The notes under the pieces are model-generated. The model was not told where the DNA came from. It made no database searches and worked only from the letters and a program-made list of their open reading frames with translations. Both the position numbers and the translations under genes were made by a program. Of a stretch of DNA of 64,000 bases, positions 34,333 through 43,007 are shown in pieces (the first letter of the stretch is position 1; the number at the start of each line of letters is the position of its first letter). The stretch lies in assembly GCA_045120955.1 (NCBI GenBank), contig JBGVFH010000018.1, forward strand, positions 9,005 to 73,004. The letters run 5' to 3'. The stretch comes from JAZMZS01 sp045120955. Its GTDB lineage: Bacteria > Bacillota > Clostridia > Oscillospirales > CAG-272.

Positions 34333-36027
34333 ATGGGCTCAAGATATTTAAAAAATAACAAGACTACCGAGCGTATTTTTACCGAGGTTTCGGGAATCAG
34401 AGACTTCCTCGAGGTAATAGAGGAACACGGCGATATGACTGCGTATATGTGGTGTGAGCACAAGGAAGACAAGACGCTTTCATACAGCGAGCTTTGCTCT
34501 TGGGTAAGAGATGCTGCCGCAGGACTTGACAAAATGGGTCTTGCAGGAAAAAGAATAGGCATTATCGGAGATACTTCTCCTTATTGGGTAACAATATATC
34601 TGGCGGTTTTGGCAGGGGGCGGTATTGCCGTGCCTCTTGACAAAGAGCTCGCTCCGAGCGAGATAAACGGATTTCTTGATACGGTGGATGTATCCGCTGT
34701 ATTCTTCTCAACGTCGCTAAAGGAAACCTACAAGGAGCTTTATTCATACAACAGCTCACGCACATACGTTGAGATGGGTAATGAGATTGAGGGCTGCATC
34801 AACTTTATGAATGTTCTCGAGGATGGCAGGGCAAATGACGGATATGAGTACCCCGAGCAAAGAGATGTAAACGAGGTTTGCGAGTATCTCTTTACAAGCG
34901 GAACTACAGGTACGTCAAAGTGCGTAATGCTTTGCGAAAAGAACATTTTTTCCGTTGTTAATTCAGCTTGTGCGGCAGTTGATTTTTCAAGCGAGGATGT
35001 AGTTGTATCGGTGCTTCCCATACACCATACATACGAGCTTGCGATCATGCTCTGCGAGCTTGTATACGGCGTTTCTATAGGAATAAACGACTCTCTGCGA
35101 AATGTAATTGCGAATTTCAAAAAATACAAGCCTACGGGTCTTACTCTCGTTCCTCTGTTTGTTAATACCATATACAAGAGAATATGGTCGGAGGCAAAGA
35201 GGACCGGTCAGGATAAAAAGCTCAAGCTGGCGACCTCCGTGTCAGACAAAATGCTGCGTATCGGCGTAGATGTCAGACGCAAGCTTTTTGCAACGGTTCT
35301 TGACTCATTCGGCGGCAGACTTAACAAGATAGTCTGCGGAGGTGCGGCGCTTAATCCCGAGATGATTTACGCTTTTGAATCTCTCGACATCAGTATTTAC
35401 GAGGGCTATGGAATTACCGAGTGCTCTCCTCTTGTTTGCGTAACTCCTTACAACAAGAGAAAAGCAGGCTCTGTAGGCCCTGCCGTGGAGTGCTGTTCTA
35501 TTCGTATAGACGGCGAGACTATAGACGATAACGGTTATATCAGCGGTGAAATTCAGGTATACGGCGACAACGTAATGCTCGGATATTACAACAACGACGA
35601 GGCAAACGCTGAGGTGTTTACCGAGGACGGATGGTTCAGAACAGGGGATATCGGACATATTGACGAGGACGGATATCTCTATATCACAGGCAGATCAAAG
35701 TCTGTTATCGTGCTTGAAAACGGAAAGAATGTATTTCCCGAGGAGATCGAGGAGTATCTTTCAGATATTCCCGGTATCAACGAGTGTGTCGTTGTGGGAC
35801 GAAAGGACACGGACGGTGAGACAGTTCTGCTTACAGCGGTAATATTCCCTGATCTATCATATTACGAGGGCAAGAATGTTGCTGAGATGAAAAAGGAGCT
35901 TGCGGCTCACATAAACGCTCTCAACAAAAAGCTCCCGTCATTCAAGCATATCAGAAAGGTAGACCTTGTTGACCGTGAGTTTGAAAAGACGACATCGAAG
36001 AAGATCAAGCGTCACCTTGTAAAATAA
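34333..36027 (+). CDS. AMP-forming acyl-CoA synthetase/ligase (FadD-like)
   Basis: ANL-superfamily enzymes activate carboxylic acids as acyl-adenylates and usually transfer them to CoA. The 564-residue product shows the P-loop LFTSGTTGTSKCVML, YEGYGITECSP (A5), GWFRTGDIGHIDEDGYLYITGR (A7-A8, split here only by the residue count), and a C-terminal lysine region TTSKKIKRH (A10). The fatty-acid group is the closest match (PIHHTYEL motif). It is monocistronic, between its own promoter and a strong terminator. Physiological substrate is not clear; long-chain fatty acid is the default guess. Confidence 0.87.
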   Translation: MGSRYLKNNKTTERIFTEVSGIRDFLEVIEEHGDMTAYMWCEHKEDKTLSYSELCSWVRDAAAGLDKMGLAGKRIGIIGDTSPYWVTIYLAVLAGGGIAVPLDKELAPSEINGFLDTVDVSAVFFSTSLKETYKELYSYNSSRTYVEMGNEIEGCINFMNVLEDGRANDGYEYPEQRDVNEVCEYLFTSGTTGTSKCVMLCEKNIFSVVNSACAAVDFSSEDVVVSVLPIHHTYELAIMLCELVYGVSIGINDSLRNVIANFKKYKPTGLTLVPLFVNTIYKRIWSEAKRTGQDKKLKLATSVSDKMLRIGVDVRRKLFATVLDSFGGRLNKIVCGGAALNPEMIYAFESLDISIYEGYGITECSPLVCVTPYNKRKAGSVGPAVECCSIRIDGETIDDNGYISGEIQVYGDNVMLGYYNNDEANAEVFTEDGWFRTGDIGHIDEDGYLYITGRSKSVIVLENGKNVFPEEIEEYLSDIPGINECVVVGRKDTDGETVLLTAVIFPDLSYYEGKNVAEMKKELAAHINALNKKLPSFKHIRKVDLVDREFEKTTSKKIKRHLVK

Positions 36028-36038
36028 AATAAGCAATA

Positions 36039-36081
36039 AAAAGCACTTATGACACGCAGTCAGTGTCATAAGTGCTTTTTT
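36039..36081 (+). terminator. Terminator of the acyl-CoA synthetase gene
   Basis: AAAAGCACTTATGACAC pairs with GTGTCATAAGTGCTTTT, then a T run. Copy A of the dispersed repeat begins right after the T run. Confidence 0.88.
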
Positions 36082-36082
36082 G

Positions 36083-36184
36083 TTGCATAGGAAATTGCAA
36101 AGTTACGCCCCGCCGTTTGGTTGAGTTAAAGAAGATCCAAAGATACAATAGGCGGGAGGATGGGTGCGGTACTGCCCGCTTTCT
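36083..36184 (+). repeat. Dispersed intergenic repeat, copy A
   Basis: Box TTGCATAGGAAATTGC, then CCCGCCGTTTGGTTGAG, AAAGATACAATA, GGCGGGAGGATGGGTGCGG and TACTGCCCGCTTTC. It is near-identical to copies B and D apart from small changes. The CCCGCC/GGCGGG stem is intact; the final hairpin is damaged (GCGGTACTGCCCGC). It lies between two convergent genes. Confidence 0.88.
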
Positions 36185-36204
36185 TTACAGCCCGCTTTTG
36201 CTTT

Positions 36205-37350
36205 TTAAGAAACAAACTCCGGGTCGTACTTGTTGTTTGTAAACATCTTCCGCATAGTGTAATAACGGGGATGTGTGCGCCATCCGCTGCTAATGGAATC
36301 GGGGTCGGAAAAAACTATCTTTGCATAAGGGAATGCGGCGGATATTTCATCATGCTTTTGGGCGGATACATTTGTTGTCGGCAGCCACAGCCGTTGTATG
36401 TTCTCGAGCGTGTATATAGGCGAGATGTCGGTGAGTGTGCGGTTAAATCCAATATTGAGATCTACAAGCGAGACACACTCCGAGAGCGGAGTGACATCTG
36501 TGACCCTGTTTACAAACAGCTCAAGGTATTCGAGCTTTGTCAGCTTTGCCAAAGGTGAGATGTCTGATACTTTGTTGTCAGCAAGTATCAGCACTCTCAG
36601 CTCGCTCAGCTGTCCTATGACCGACAGATCCGTTATCGCTTGATGGCCGAGGTCGAGGGCGTGCATATTTGTGCAGTATTTGAGCACCTCTATATCCTCG
36701 CTTGTCATTCTTGTGTAGTTATAGTCATATATCATTACAGAGAAAGCTTCGTCGTCTGTACGCAGTGACCATTTTCCCATGTAGATGCGCCATGCAAAAT
36801 CGTGCTGTGTATATTTTTCGCGAAGTGCCTGCATCTCTTCGTTTGTGTAGCCGCAGTCGCACATAACGAATTTTTTTCCGTCCTTGATGAGCGAAAGCAT
36901 CCTATCAAAGCCATCTTTATCGGAGATGACGTTTTCACTTATGTCTATTTCATTTTTACTCAGGTCAATGGTGATGCTTTCAAAGGCGATCTTTGAGATT
37001 ATGCTGACGTTTTCGTTTACGGAGCAAAGCGCAGCATACTCATCTCCGCTGAGTACCGTGTCACCGGTGTTCAGCACTTTGAGCCCTTTCAGCTTTTGCG
37101 GATATTCCTTTAACTTTTCGTAGCTCAGCGCCCTGCCTGAAAGGTCGATATGAGTTTCGTGTCCAAAGTACTCGTTGCCGCCTATCTCTATCAGCTCTAT
37201 GTTATCTGCCGTTTCGACACCTCCCTCAAACGGTGCCTGCGGTAAAATACCGCTCTGCTTTGAGGTGCCATTCTGACACGAAAAAAGCGAGGCTGCAAGT
37301 GCGGAAAGCATAACGGCTGAGAATAGTATTTTTGCTCTTTGAATTTTCAA
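36205..37350 (-). CDS. Leucine-rich-repeat lipoprotein
   Basis: The 381-residue product has a lipoprotein signal (lipobox LFSC, Cys ~25) and would be displayed outside the membrane. Residues ~230-330 form four to five internalin-like repeats of ~22 residues (LSELRVLILADNKVSDISPL, LTKLEYLELFVNRVTDVTPL, with DLGHQAITDLSVI before and LNIGFNRTLTDISPI after). Such repeats usually bind proteins or glycans. The part before them (~60-220) also has LRR-like spacing but matches no family I know. The C-terminus ends with a short Arg/Tyr/Met segment. It is monocistronic; its 3' end lies 20 bases from copy A. Role unknown. Confidence 0.8.
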   Translation of the reverse strand: MKIQRAKILFSAVMLSALAASLFSCQNGTSKQSGILPQAPFEGGVETADNIELIEIGGNEYFGHETHIDLSGRALSYEKLKEYPQKLKGLKVLNTGDTVLSGDEYAALCSVNENVSIISKIAFESITIDLSKNEIDISENVISDKDGFDRMLSLIKDGKKFVMCDCGYTNEEMQALREKYTQHDFAWRIYMGKWSLRTDDEAFSVMIYDYNYTRMTSEDIEVLKYCTNMHALDLGHQAITDLSVIGQLSELRVLILADNKVSDISPLAKLTKLEYLELFVNRVTDVTPLSECVSLVDLNIGFNRTLTDISPIYTLENIQRLWLPTTNVSAQKHDEISAAFPYAKIVFSDPDSISSGWRTHPRYYTMRKMFTNNKYDPEFVS

Positions 37351-37445
37351 TTTTTTGTCCTTTTGTTATTGCGGTTTTCGTGGGTCTTGTATGTGCAAGA
37401 TAATTATACCACTTTTGAAACAATATGTCAATTCGCTCATTTGTA

Positions 37446-37474
37446 TTGAAAACTGTATATTTTTTTAGTATAAT
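37446..37474 (+). promoter_or_regulatory. Promoter of the SecB-like/cell-wall hydrolase pair
   Basis: TTGAAA (37446-37451), 17-base spacer, TATAAT (37469-37474); 35 bases before the GTG start. Confidence 0.8.
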
Positions 37475-37508
37475 GGGTCACATCCGAAAGGAAGGAGGGA
37501 AAAACACC

Positions 37509-37883
37509 GTGGTAGACTTACATGGGTATAAGACACTGGAGCTTTCACTAACAAATCAGTCAGGGGAGGTGAGAAGTGCCGGACTAAAGCATTCGTTTTC
37601 ATATAACGTGAGTCTCGATCCCGCAGCGATGAAAGGACTCGGATATTTGAACTTTGTTATCAAAAGCGAGGGTTCCGAGAACGGTCTGCGTGTGAGAGTA
37701 TCTCTTGTTGCAGATCTCACATACGAGGCGGGAGATGAGCGCAAGTATATACACAAGGAGAGCTTCCGGCAGGTTTTTCCGTATCTTCGTATGATCATTA
37801 CGAATTTGTGTTCATGTGCCGGAATAGGAGGGATGATCATTCCCAATTTGAGGATAAAGGATGAACAAATTAAAGATCTATAG
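37509..37883 (+). CDS. Stand-alone SecB-like chaperone
   Basis: SecB-fold chaperones hold unfolded preproteins for export, or guard toxins in some toxin-antitoxin systems. The 124-residue product has alternating beta-strand text (FSYNVSLDP, LNFVIKSEG, LRVRVSLVADLTYE) and then the C-terminal helix signature VFPYLRMIITNLCSCAG followed by IIPNLRI. This fits the FPY(L/A)R...G...LP(P/A)xN pattern of SecB-like proteins. A GTG start with GGAGG ten bases before it is preferred; the frame also extends upstream. Its last 23 bases overlap the start of a large secreted hydrolase, so the two are translationally coupled. No toxin gene is adjacent. Assignment rests on motif resemblance, not on a search. Confidence 0.6.
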   Translation: MVDLHGYKTLELSLTNQSGEVRSAGLKHSFSYNVSLDPAAMKGLGYLNFVIKSEGSENGLRVRVSLVADLTYEAGDERKYIHKESFRQVFPYLRMIITNLCSCAGIGGMIIPNLRIKDEQIKDL

Positions 37884-39858
37884 TACAAAAAGACCGCTTG
37901 GGATAAGGACGCTGACAGCATTTCTTTGCACGGTGTTTGTTTTTACCTCGGTTCCGCTGTACGCAAATGCAGTCGGCACCGCAGACGATGGAAGCGCCTA
38001 CGCATCGGGTGCTGATTATGAAAGAGAGATATATTATTCGCAGCTGATAGAAAAGGGCTTTCCCGCGGATTATGCGGACAAGCTTACAGAGCTGAAATTA
38101 GCGCATCCGACATGGAGCTTTGAGCCGCTGTTTATAAGTGAGCTCAACCCCGCATACACCTTTGATTACATAATCAAAAAGGAGACGGAGGACCCGCAGA
38201 CAAATCTCGTGTATCCGTCTAATGAGTACAGGGACTTTTTTGACAAGGCAAGCGGTGCTGTATATGACAGCGGTTGGTATTCTGCATCTGACGATGCGGT
38301 CAGATATTTTATGGATGCACGCAACTTTTTAAACGAGAGTGATATATTCCAGTTTGAGGATCTATCATATTATGACAGGGATTACAGCAACGGAGTCAAA
38401 AAAATAGTTGACGGTACATTTATGAGCGGCCTTGTGCTGGAGAACGGGTCGAGCTTTTCCGATTATGTGCTTAGTGTAGGAAAGCGGCTGTCCGTCAGCC
38501 CCGTTCATATCGCCGCAAGAATAAGACAGGAGCAGGGAGCGTCGGGAAACGTCGGTACTGTGTCGGGTGTGTGCGGTGATGTTTTGTATGACTATTACAA
38601 AAAAGGCACTTACATAGCGAGTGACGGAACTCTCATAAATGCCCCGTCCTCGGGATACAGCAAGAGCGAGCTTTTGTCATACAACGGCTATTACAATTTT
38701 CTCAATATCGGTGCTACAGGTACGGGGCTGTTCAATGTGTACCTGAGCGCAATGAAGAGAGCAAAGACGGGAACGCCGCAGATGGCGGCAGAGTGGGGAA
38801 ATGACACTTCATGGAATAAGATGTACAAGGCGATATACGGAGGTGTATATACGCTAAAAGACACATATATCGATGATTATCAGAATACCTTATATTTGCA
38901 GAAGTTTAATGTTGACCCGCGTTCCTCCCGTAATTTCTGGGGTCAGTATATGCAGAATGTAGGAGCTGCGCTTTCCGAAGGCCGCTCCGCATACAGGTCG
39001 TATAAGGAGGCGGGAATACTCGAGTCTGAGTTTGTTTTCTCAATTCCCGTATATTCGGGTATGCCAAAGACTCCGTGCCCAGACCCTTCGGGCGGCGAGT
39101 CCGATTACAGCGCAGAGGAGCTGTTTTCATATGTGATACGCACTGACCATCCTTATACTGCCAATACACAAGGCCGTGAGAGCAGAGGCAGAATTCAGGT
39201 AAATGCTGACGGGCAGATACGCATACAGGGCTACTCCGTTCACACCTACGGAACACAGCATTATGAGATAAGCGTTGACGGCGGTGAGTTTGAACAGATA
39301 ACGAGCTATGCAAGAACCGATGTCAGAGAGGAATATTCGGAGCATTATCCGCTCTCTTATGATGTTAATGCTTACCTTCACTATATTGACGCATCCGACC
39401 TTGGTGTCGGAGAACACACGGCGGTTGTCAGAGCAAGGACATTGGGCGGCTCTTATTGCGAGGTTTCTTATATAGATATCGAAGTCTGTGAGACGGCGCA
39501 AGATGAGGACGACAGTGAGCAAGTACCCGACGAGACCCCCGATACGGGAGACGACAGCGAGCAAGTGCCCGACGAGACTCCCGATACGGGAGACGACAGC
39601 GAGCAAGCACCGGACCAGACCCCCGATACCGATGAGGGCGAAGAAGCTCCGGATGCCCCCGTTACGAATTCAAAAGACCTCAATGGCGACGGTGCTGTTA
39701 ACTATTATGATGTAAAGCTGCTTTTGCTCTATATTATCGGATTTGACGTTACGGTTACGGGAGATGCGGATATAAACGGCGACGGAAAAATAACCGGACG
39801 TGATGTCCTGTCGCTTATTGTATATATAGAGCTGATATATATTCAGTCGCAACAATAA
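37861..39858 (+). CDS. Secreted glucosaminidase-type cell-wall hydrolase with C-terminal dockerin
   Basis: The 665-residue product starts with a long signal peptide (~1-38, cut near YANA). Next comes a region with FPADYADKLTELKLAHPTW and a glucosaminidase (LytB/GH73-like) domain (~190-350) with HIAARIRQEQG, containing the likely catalytic Glu, and YNFLNIGATGTG. Residues ~415-545 form an Ig/Y-Y-Y-like beta domain. An acidic threefold repeat follows (DSEQVPDETPDTGD, ~550-598). At the C-terminus is a type I dockerin with two calcium loops, DLNGDGAVNYYDV and DINGDGKITGRDV (~605-660). It overlaps the SecB-like gene by 23 bases. It probably trims peptidoglycan and docks to a cohesin encoded elsewhere. 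Confidence 0.85.
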   Translation: MNKLKIYSTKRPLGIRTLTAFLCTVFVFTSVPLYANAVGTADDGSAYASGADYEREIYYSQLIEKGFPADYADKLTELKLAHPTWSFEPLFISELNPAYTFDYIIKKETEDPQTNLVYPSNEYRDFFDKASGAVYDSGWYSASDDAVRYFMDARNFLNESDIFQFEDLSYYDRDYSNGVKKIVDGTFMSGLVLENGSSFSDYVLSVGKRLSVSPVHIAARIRQEQGASGNVGTVSGVCGDVLYDYYKKGTYIASDGTLINAPSSGYSKSELLSYNGYYNFLNIGATGTGLFNVYLSAMKRAKTGTPQMAAEWGNDTSWNKMYKAIYGGVYTLKDTYIDDYQNTLYLQKFNVDPRSSRNFWGQYMQNVGAALSEGRSAYRSYKEAGILESEFVFSIPVYSGMPKTPCPDPSGGESDYSAEELFSYVIRTDHPYTANTQGRESRGRIQVNADGQIRIQGYSVHTYGTQHYEISVDGGEFEQITSYARTDVREEYSEHYPLSYDVNAYLHYIDASDLGVGEHTAVVRARTLGGSYCEVSYIDIEVCETAQDEDDSEQVPDETPDTGDDSEQVPDETPDTGDDSEQAPDQTPDTDEGEEAPDAPVTNSKDLNGDGAVNYYDVKLLLLYIIGFDVTVTGDADINGDGKITGRDVLSLIVYIELIYIQSQQ

Positions 39859-39983
39859 CAAAAAAGCAAATGCTGCATATTATATAAGGAGCTCATGCGA
39901 CGTCGACGGAAACGCTGTGCAACATTAACAAATTGCAACAGCAAAATTTTATGTTTATTAAAGCTAAAGTCACAAAAAATTAA

Positions 39984-40012
39984 TTGATTTAAAGCTACGG
40001 ATGTGGTAAAAT
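39984..40012 (+). promoter_or_regulatory. Promoter of the CBS-domain gene
   Basis: TTGATT (39984-39989), 17 bases, TAAAAT (40007-40012), 48 bases before the ATG. Confidence 0.6.
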
Positions 40013-40059
40013 AATATTACAAGAGGCAAAAGAGTTTTGCTTGTTTGAAAGGAATACGT

Positions 40060-40500
40060 ATGAATATTATTTTTCTGCTCAAACCCAAAAGTGCGGTAGC
40101 TTTTATAAGTGATAAAAGCACGATACGTCAAGGGCTTGAAAAAATGCGGTATCACGGCTATAACGCTCTGCCCGTAATTGACAGCGAGGGAAGGTACATA
40201 GGTACCGTGACCGAGGGGGATTTTCTGTGGCACATTATAGACAACGGCACGGTAGGAGACATACGAGAGCACGAAGAGCTATATATCAAGGATATTATAA
40301 AAAAAGAGAGAGGAGCATGCGTTAAGATCAATGCATCCATGCATGAGCTTCTCAAGCTTGCACAAGAGCAGTACTTTGCTCCGGTTGTAGATGACAGGGG
40401 AGTGTTTGTAGGCATAGTCACAAAAGGGGATATCATCAGATATTTTGAAAAGGAATGCGACAGCCAAGACAAAAACACGTCTGTTTCAAGTATAGCATAA
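40060..40500 (+). CDS. Two-CBS-domain protein
   Basis: CBS pairs (Bateman modules) bind adenine nucleotides and act as energy sensors. The 146-residue product consists of little else: CBS1 (~10-60; GYNALPVIDSEGRYIGTVTEGDFLW) would be quoted in full only as a pattern, so note NALPVIDSEG followed by IGTVTEGD. CBS2 (~85-135) has FAPVVDDRGVFVGIVTKGD. A start at 40060 fits AAAGG seven bases upstream. It is monocistronic, ending in a strong terminator and copy B of the dispersed repeat. No attached catalytic domain, so its partner is unknown. Confidence 0.87.
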   Translation: MNIIFLLKPKSAVAFISDKSTIRQGLEKMRYHGYNALPVIDSEGRYIGTVTEGDFLWHIIDNGTVGDIREHEELYIKDIIKKERGACVKINASMHELLKLAQEQYFAPVVDDRGVFVGIVTKGDIIRYFEKECDSQDKNTSVSSIA

Positions 40501-40506
40501 GTAAAG

Positions 40507-40542
40507 AGAGCACTTTCCGATTTTCGGCAGGTGCTCTTTTTT
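40507..40542 (+). terminator. Terminator of the CBS-domain gene
   Basis: AGAGCAC...GTGCTCT with an inner CCGA/TCGG pair, followed by TTTTT; copy B begins immediately after. Confidence 0.85.
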
Positions 40543-40543
40543 A

Positions 40544-40647
40544 TTGCATAGGAAATTGCGTAATTACGCCCCGCCGTTTGGTTGAGTTAAAGAAATTTCA
40601 AAGATACAATAGGCGGGAGGATGGGTGCGGGCACTGCCCGCTTTTTT
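40544..40647 (+). repeat. Dispersed intergenic repeat, copy B (best preserved)
   Basis: Box TTGCATAGGAAATTGC, palindrome GCGTAATTACGC, CCCGCC, GTTTGGTTGAG, AAAGATACAATA, GGCGGG, AGGATGGGT, and a terminal GCGGGC-ACT-GCCCGC hairpin with six T's. It lies just before the pyk promoter. Confidence 0.9.
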
Positions 40648-40660
40648 GTTTTAAAAGAAA

Positions 40661-40689
40661 TTGAAAAAAAGAAATAAGTGTGATATAAT
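40661..40689 (+). promoter_or_regulatory. Promoter of pyk
   Basis: TTGAAA (40661-40666), 17 bases, TATAAT (40684-40689). This leaves a leader of ~220 bases before the pyk ATG; I see no known riboswitch in it. Confidence 0.75.
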
Positions 40690-40912
40690 TGTTGGGTTGG
40701 TAAAAAATGAAACAAGAAAATCGTTTTTTGAATTTTATATTTCTTGTCTGTTTTTGTGCCGCAAAGTAAGAAAAACACAAAAGCGGAGTCTGAATAGTGC
40801 TGAGGAAAACAGAGCAAAATATACTTGAAGCAAATCGTATTATGCGTCAGGCAAGCGCTTGATAAGACTATCACTGTGCCGGTCAGGTATTGAGAACCCG
40901 GGGGGAGGATTT

Positions 40913-42325
40913 ATGCGTAAAACTAAAATTGTATGTACGATAGGCCCAGCAAGCGAAACCGAGGAGATAATCACGGGGTTGTGCAAGGCGGGAATGAACG
41001 TGGCGAGAATGAACTTTTCCCACAACACGCACGAGGATCACCAGAGAAGAATAGATCTGGTCAAAAAGGTCCGAGCAAAGCTTAATTTGCCTATTGCTAT
41101 CATGCTTGATACAAAAGGTCCCGAATACAGAATAAAGACCTTTGAAAAAGGCAAGGTCACGCTTGCTGACGGTGATGATTTTACATTTACCGCTGACGAT
41201 ATCGTGGGAGACGAGCATATCGTATCTGTCAGCTACCCCAAGCTTGCCGAGGAGCTGTCTGTAGGAGACACTATACTGCTCAACAACGGTCTGCTGTCTT
41301 TTTCCGTCGAAAAGATAGAAGGCGTAAACATCATGTGCAAGGTCACTTGCGGCGGAGAGCTTTCAGACAGAAAGAGCATGAGCTTCCCCGGAAAGGTGAT
41401 GAAGCAAAAGTATCTTTCTGAGCAGGACAAGGATGATATACGCTTCGGCGTTGAGAACGGGGTGGACTATATTGCCTGCTCGTTCGTCTCAACAAAGCAG
41501 GACCTGATAGATGTGCATAATTATCTCAAGGAGCTTGACGCTGACGATATTGAACTGATAGCCAAGATAGAAAATCAGTCGGGCTTTGACAATATTGAAG
41601 AGATATGCGGACAATGCGACGGAATAATGGTTGCACGAGGCGATATGGGAGTGGAAATTCCTTTTGAACAGCTCCCTGCAATTCAGAAAAAGCTGATAAC
41701 AACGTGCAGAATGCTCGGAAAAAGAGCCATAACGGCGACAGAGATGCTCGAGTCTATGATTTCAAACCCCAGACCGACAAGAGCCGAGATATCCGACGTT
41801 GCAAACGCCGTATACGACGGCACGAGTGCAATCATGCTCTCGGGTGAGACAGCAGCGGGAAAATATCCCGTACAAGCTGTAAAAACCATGGCAAAGATCG
41901 CCGAGACTACCGAGAATAATATAAATTACGGCAAGCGCTTTTATAATTCCGAATTTAAGATAAAAAACACGGTAGACGCTATTTCTCACGCTACCTGCGG
42001 TATGGCCATAGACATTAACGCAAGAGCAATAGTCGCATGCTCTCTTTCGGGTATGACGGCACGAATGGTATCACGCTTCCGTTCTCCTGTCAATATTATC
42101 GGACTTACCACGGATGAGCGGACATGGCGCAAGCTTGCCCTTTCATGGGGTGTTATTCCCGCCATCTGTGAAAAGTTTACCTCCACCGATGTGCTTTTCT
42201 ATACGGCAAAGAAGATCGCGGAGAGAGAGCTTTCGCTTGAAAAAGGGGACAAGATAGTTATCACGGGCGGTGTTACCACGGGAGAATCGGGAAATACCAA
42301 TTTGATAAAAATAGAAAGCATATAA
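40913..42325 (+). CDS. pyk: Pyruvate kinase
   Basis: Pyruvate kinase makes ATP and pyruvate from phosphoenolpyruvate, the last step of glycolysis. The 470-residue product begins MRKTKIVCTIGPASE and has the substrate/metal motifs GMNVARMNFSH, LDTKGPE, KIENQSGFDNIEEI and MVARGDMGVEIP. It contains the A, B and C domains but not the extra PEP-utiliser domain found on Bacillus and some clostridial pyruvate kinases. GGGGGAGG six bases before the ATG at 40913 fixes the start, although the frame is open to 40859. It has its own promoter and terminator. Confidence 0.96.
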   Translation: MRKTKIVCTIGPASETEEIITGLCKAGMNVARMNFSHNTHEDHQRRIDLVKKVRAKLNLPIAIMLDTKGPEYRIKTFEKGKVTLADGDDFTFTADDIVGDEHIVSVSYPKLAEELSVGDTILLNNGLLSFSVEKIEGVNIMCKVTCGGELSDRKSMSFPGKVMKQKYLSEQDKDDIRFGVENGVDYIACSFVSTKQDLIDVHNYLKELDADDIELIAKIENQSGFDNIEEICGQCDGIMVARGDMGVEIPFEQLPAIQKKLITTCRMLGKRAITATEMLESMISNPRPTRAEISDVANAVYDGTSAIMLSGETAAGKYPVQAVKTMAKIAETTENNINYGKRFYNSEFKIKNTVDAISHATCGMAIDINARAIVACSLSGMTARMVSRFRSPVNIIGLTTDERTWRKLALSWGVIPAICEKFTSTDVLFYTAKKIAERELSLEKGDKIVITGGVTTGESGNTNLIKIESI

Positions 42326-42339
42326 AGTATATAGAAAAA

Positions 42340-42378
42340 ACACTTGCGAGATTTTTTGCTCGCAAGTGTTTTTTTTTA
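42340..42378 (+). terminator. Terminator of pyk
   Basis: ACACTTGCGAG pairs with CTCGCAAGTGT, followed by nine T's. Copy C begins directly behind it. Confidence 0.9.
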
Positions 42379-42462
42379 TCGCATAGTAAATTGCACAAGT
42401 TCTCACTCGCCGTTTTGTACAGCCTCTGTAACAAAAAAACGGTAGGCGAGAGGATGGTGCAT
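42379..42462 (+). repeat. Dispersed intergenic repeat, copy C (covariant stem)
   Basis: Box TCGCATAGTAAATTGC, then CTCGCCGTTTTGTACAGCC, CTGTAACAAAAAAACGG and TAGGCGAGAGGATGGTGC. The main stem is CTCGCC/GGCGAG instead of CCCGCC/GGCGGG, a compensated change. An inner CCGTTTTGT/ACAAAAAAACGG pairing is possible. The end is cut short at the trmL stop codon. Confidence 0.75.
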
Positions 42463-42464
42463 TT

Positions 42465-42962
42465 TTACAGATCTGTTTTCTTCATTTTTCCATAGTCGAC
42501 AAGCCCGTCAAAATTGCGTTGCCGCAACACCTCGTACACCGCTATTGCGGCAGAGTTTGAAAGATTGAGACTGCGTAGATTTTCACGCATGGGAATGCGC
42601 ACGCACATATCGTAGTTTTCGTAGAGAATAGACTCGGGGATGCCTTTCGTTTCCTTGCCGAACATCAGCCACACCTCGTCCGGATATACAACTGCGCTGT
42701 AGTCTCTCGGAGCCTTAGTGGAGAAGTAATATATAGTTTTGTCGCCGTTTGTTTTGTAAAATTCATCGGTGTTTTCGTAATATGTTATGTCAAGCTCGTG
42801 CCAATAGTCAAGCCCTGCCCGTTTGAGCTTTCTGTCGTCTATCTCAAAGCCGAGCGGCTTTATAAGATGAAGAGCGGCGCCCGTAGCCGCACAGGTGCGG
42901 GCAATGTTTCCCGTGTTTTGCGGAATTTCGGGCTCGTGAAGTACAATGTTGATCTTTGCCAT
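42465..42962 (-). CDS. trmL: tRNA (cytidine/uridine-34 2'-O)-methyltransferase
   Basis: TrmL is a SPOUT methyltransferase acting on the wobble base of tRNA-Leu species. The 165-residue product shows INIVLHEPEIPQNTGNIARTC, with its trefoil-knot motif 1 in EIPQNTGNIARTC, then LHLIKPLGF, MFGKETKGIPE (motif 2) and IPMRENLRSLNLSNSAAIA (motif 3). Length is normal (~160). The frame is open to 43013, but GAGAGG eight bases before the ATG at 42962 gives the start. It is convergent with pyk, with copy C between. Confidence 0.94.
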   Translation of the reverse strand: MAKINIVLHEPEIPQNTGNIARTCAATGAALHLIKPLGFEIDDRKLKRAGLDYWHELDITYYENTDEFYKTNGDKTIYYFSTKAPRDYSAVVYPDEVWLMFGKETKGIPESILYENYDMCVRIPMRENLRSLNLSNSAAIAVYEVLRQRNFDGLVDYGKMKKTDL

Positions 42963-43007
42963 GTTATAACCTCTCGGAATGTATAATAGTGCGCAAGCAC
43001 ATGTTTT

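Noticed and set aside
37509..37883. Toxin-antitoxin-chaperone system around the SecB-like gene
   Set aside because: Neither neighbour resembles a toxin or antitoxin; the downstream gene is a secreted hydrolase.
40690..40912. Riboswitch in the ~220-base pyk leader
   Set aside because: No known aptamer core recognised; a 20-codon frame at 40707 lacks a ribosome site.
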